DNA of 5,842 bases from an uncultured Eubacteriales bacterium (lineage in GTDB: Bacteria > Bacillota > Clostridia > Oscillospirales > Oscillospiraceae): positions 1 through 5,842 of the forward strand of contig USIZ01000096.1 in assembly GCA_900554855.1 (NCBI GenBank), given 5' to 3'. Of the stretch, positions 4,822-5,842 are shown one piece after another. Below the pieces are notes generated by a model. The model worked only from the letters and a program-made list of their open reading frames with translations, did no database searches and was not told the origin of the DNA. Numbering within the stretch: position 1 is the first letter of the stretch; every line of letters starts with the position of its first letter. The position numbers and the translations under genes were made by a program.

Positions 4822-5842
4822 GCTGCGGCTGTCCAAGCGCTCCTCGACCGCCGGAAGCTATATCGCCCGGAGCTTTTTCCGCACCCTGATGAGCTTTCTC
4901 GTCATCGACGCGGTGGTCATGCTGTGCTTTGACGGCGCGCTGTGGCAGTGGCTGGTGCTCAGCGGCATCGAGGTCGTGCTGCTGATCGCCACGCTCTGGC
5001 GCAGCAGCAGCACCGTGCAGACGGTGCTGGCGCCGCTGGAAACGCTGGCCGATGCAGCGGAGAGTCTGAAGGACTCCTCTCTGGATGCCAGCGAGCTGCG
5101 CAAGCTGGCCCGGAAGCTGGAGCGGGTGGACGCCCAGACCCTGACCCACCATGTGTCCGTCACCGGCGGCAAGGAGCTGTCCGCGCTGGGGGAGTCCATC
5201 AACGCCATGCTGGAGCGCATTGACCGGCGCTATCAGGCCCAGGTGCGCTTCACCTCCGACGCCAGCCATGAACTGCGCACGCCCATCTCCGTCATTCAGG
5301 GCTACGCCGACCTGCTGGACCGCTGGGGCAAGGACGACCCCCAGATCCGGCAGGAGGCCATCGACGCCATCCGTCAGGAGGCCGCCGCCATGGGTGCGCT
5401 GGTGGAGCAGCTGCTGTTTCTGGTGCGGGGGGACAACGAGACGCAGAAGGTCACGATGGCCGAGACCGATCTCACCGCCCTCGTCACCGCCGTGGCCCGG
5501 GAGACCGACATGGTGGACACCACCCATCAGGTGACCGGCGACGTGCAGACCGGCGTCATCGGCATCGCCGATGCGGCCATGGTCAAGGAGTGCCTGCGGG
5601 TGCTGTGCGACAACGCGCTGAAGTATACCCCGGAGGGGGGCAGCGTGGACATCAGCCTGAAGGCAGAGAACGGCTGGGCGAAGATCGCCGTCACCGACAC
5701 CGGCATGGGGATCCCGGAGGAAGACCTGGCCCATATATTTGACCGGTTTTTCCGCTCGGAGCAGTCCCGTTCCCGTTCCACCGGCGGCACCGGACTGGGG
5801 CTGGCCATCGCGGCGTGGATCGCCGCCCGCCACGCCGGGCGC
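4808..5842 (+). CDS. Sensor histidine kinase (3' partial)
   Basis: Membrane histidine kinase paired with the response regulator; 345 codons are open to the window end with no stop. ATG 4808 overlaps the regulator's last 14 bases, which suggests translational coupling; the next in-frame ATG would cut into the first helix. Two hydrophobic helices lie at about 23-40 and 46-64, joined by only a few residues (FDGALWQ), so there is no external sensor domain. A HAMP-like or coiled linker covers about 66-143. The HisKA domain has the H box SDASHELRTPISVIQGY (150-166) with phospho-accepting His154. The ATPase domain shows the N box DNALKYTPEGG (268-278), G1 box DTGMGIP (297-303), F box FDRFF (311-315) and G2 box GGTGLGLAIA (326-335). 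The window stops about ten residues later, so probably only some 20-30 C-terminal residues are missing. The signal is unknown; it may be sensed within the membrane or through a partner such as the DUF4342 protein. Confidence 0.95.
   Translation, partial: MSSAELRLSKRSSTAGSYIARSFFRTLMSFLVIDAVVMLCFDGALWQWLVLSGIEVVLLIATLWRSSSTVQTVLAPLETLADAAESLKDSSLDASELRKLARKLERVDAQTLTHHVSVTGGKELSALGESINAMLERIDRRYQAQVRFTSDASHELRTPISVIQGYADLLDRWGKDDPQIRQEAIDAIRQEAAAMGALVEQLLFLVRGDNETQKVTMAETDLTALVTAVARETDMVDTTHQVTGDVQTGVIGIADAAMVKECLRVLCDNALKYTPEGGSVDISLKAENGWAKIAVTDTGMGIPEEDLAHIFDRFFRSEQSRSRSTGGTGLGLAIAAWIAARHAGR

Noticed and set aside
3541..4836. Long minus-strand open frame of 431 codons opposite the DUF4342 and response regulator genes
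   Set aside because: It lies antisense to two well-supported genes, its product is rich in His, Gln, Pro and Arg with no recognisable domain, and GC-rich codon bias opens such frames by default.
4942..5534. Plus-strand frames at 4942-5223 and 5151-5534
   Set aside because: Both are out of frame with the histidine kinase, whose conserved boxes run across them, and both give Arg/Pro/Ala-rich translations with no motif.
4811..5833. Minus-strand open frame of 340 codons opposite the histidine kinase
   Set aside because: The + strand carries H, N, G1, F and G2 boxes throughout; the reverse frame gives low-complexity sequence rich in Gly, His and Gln.
1..5842. Insertion sequences, prophage, CRISPR array, tRNA or rRNA genes
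   Set aside because: No transposase or integrase frame, terminal repeat pair, spaced direct repeats or cloverleaf was found; the gaps between genes are all under 200 bases and accounted for.

Overview
The window looks like chromosome from a GC-rich, low-oxygen gut member of the Clostridia, most likely the Oscillospiraceae/Ruminococcaceae (the Flavonifractor–Pseudoflavonifractor–Intestinimonas sort of genome). The reasons are strong AAGGAGG-type ribosome binding sites, short intergenic gaps, strongly G/C-biased third codon positions, a Bce-type FtsX permease, and a DUF4342 protein sitting with a two-component system. The taxonomic placement is inference from gene style, not from a marker gene. 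All genes with support lie on the + strand; the long minus-strand frames are GC-driven shadows.

Layout. (1) 1-1352: the C-terminal two thirds of a BceB/FtsX-like ABC transporter permease, ending at a strong, probably bidirectional intrinsic terminator (1372-1411). (2) 1402-2396: a promoter that overlaps the terminator, then a stand-alone EamA/DMT-family transporter of ten predicted helices. (3) 2409-3436: a promoter with an inverted repeat around its -35, driving a 38-residue single-helix membrane protein (2483-2599) and, 36 bases later, a crotonase-fold enoyl-CoA hydratase/isomerase-family enzyme (2636-3436). The unit ends near a perfect 15-bp hairpin (3445-3477). (4) 3545-5842: a promoter followed by a tight three-gene operon: a DUF4342 membrane protein with an N-terminal UBA-like domain, an OmpR-family response regulator, and a sensor histidine kinase that overlaps the regulator by 14 bases and runs off the window edge just after its G2 box.

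How the genes fit together. The last three genes form a plausible envelope-signalling unit: the kinase has two membrane helices with almost no outside loop, so its signal probably comes from within the membrane or from a partner, and the DUF4342 protein encoded first in the operon is a candidate partner. The permease, the EamA exporter and the crotonase pair each have their own signals and no clear functional link to one another. No mobile element, CRISPR array, tRNA or rRNA gene was seen. Most of the window is ordinary; the points most worth checking are the unlisted small membrane protein, the DUF4342–two-component operon, the loop-less kinase and the 3445-3477 palindrome.
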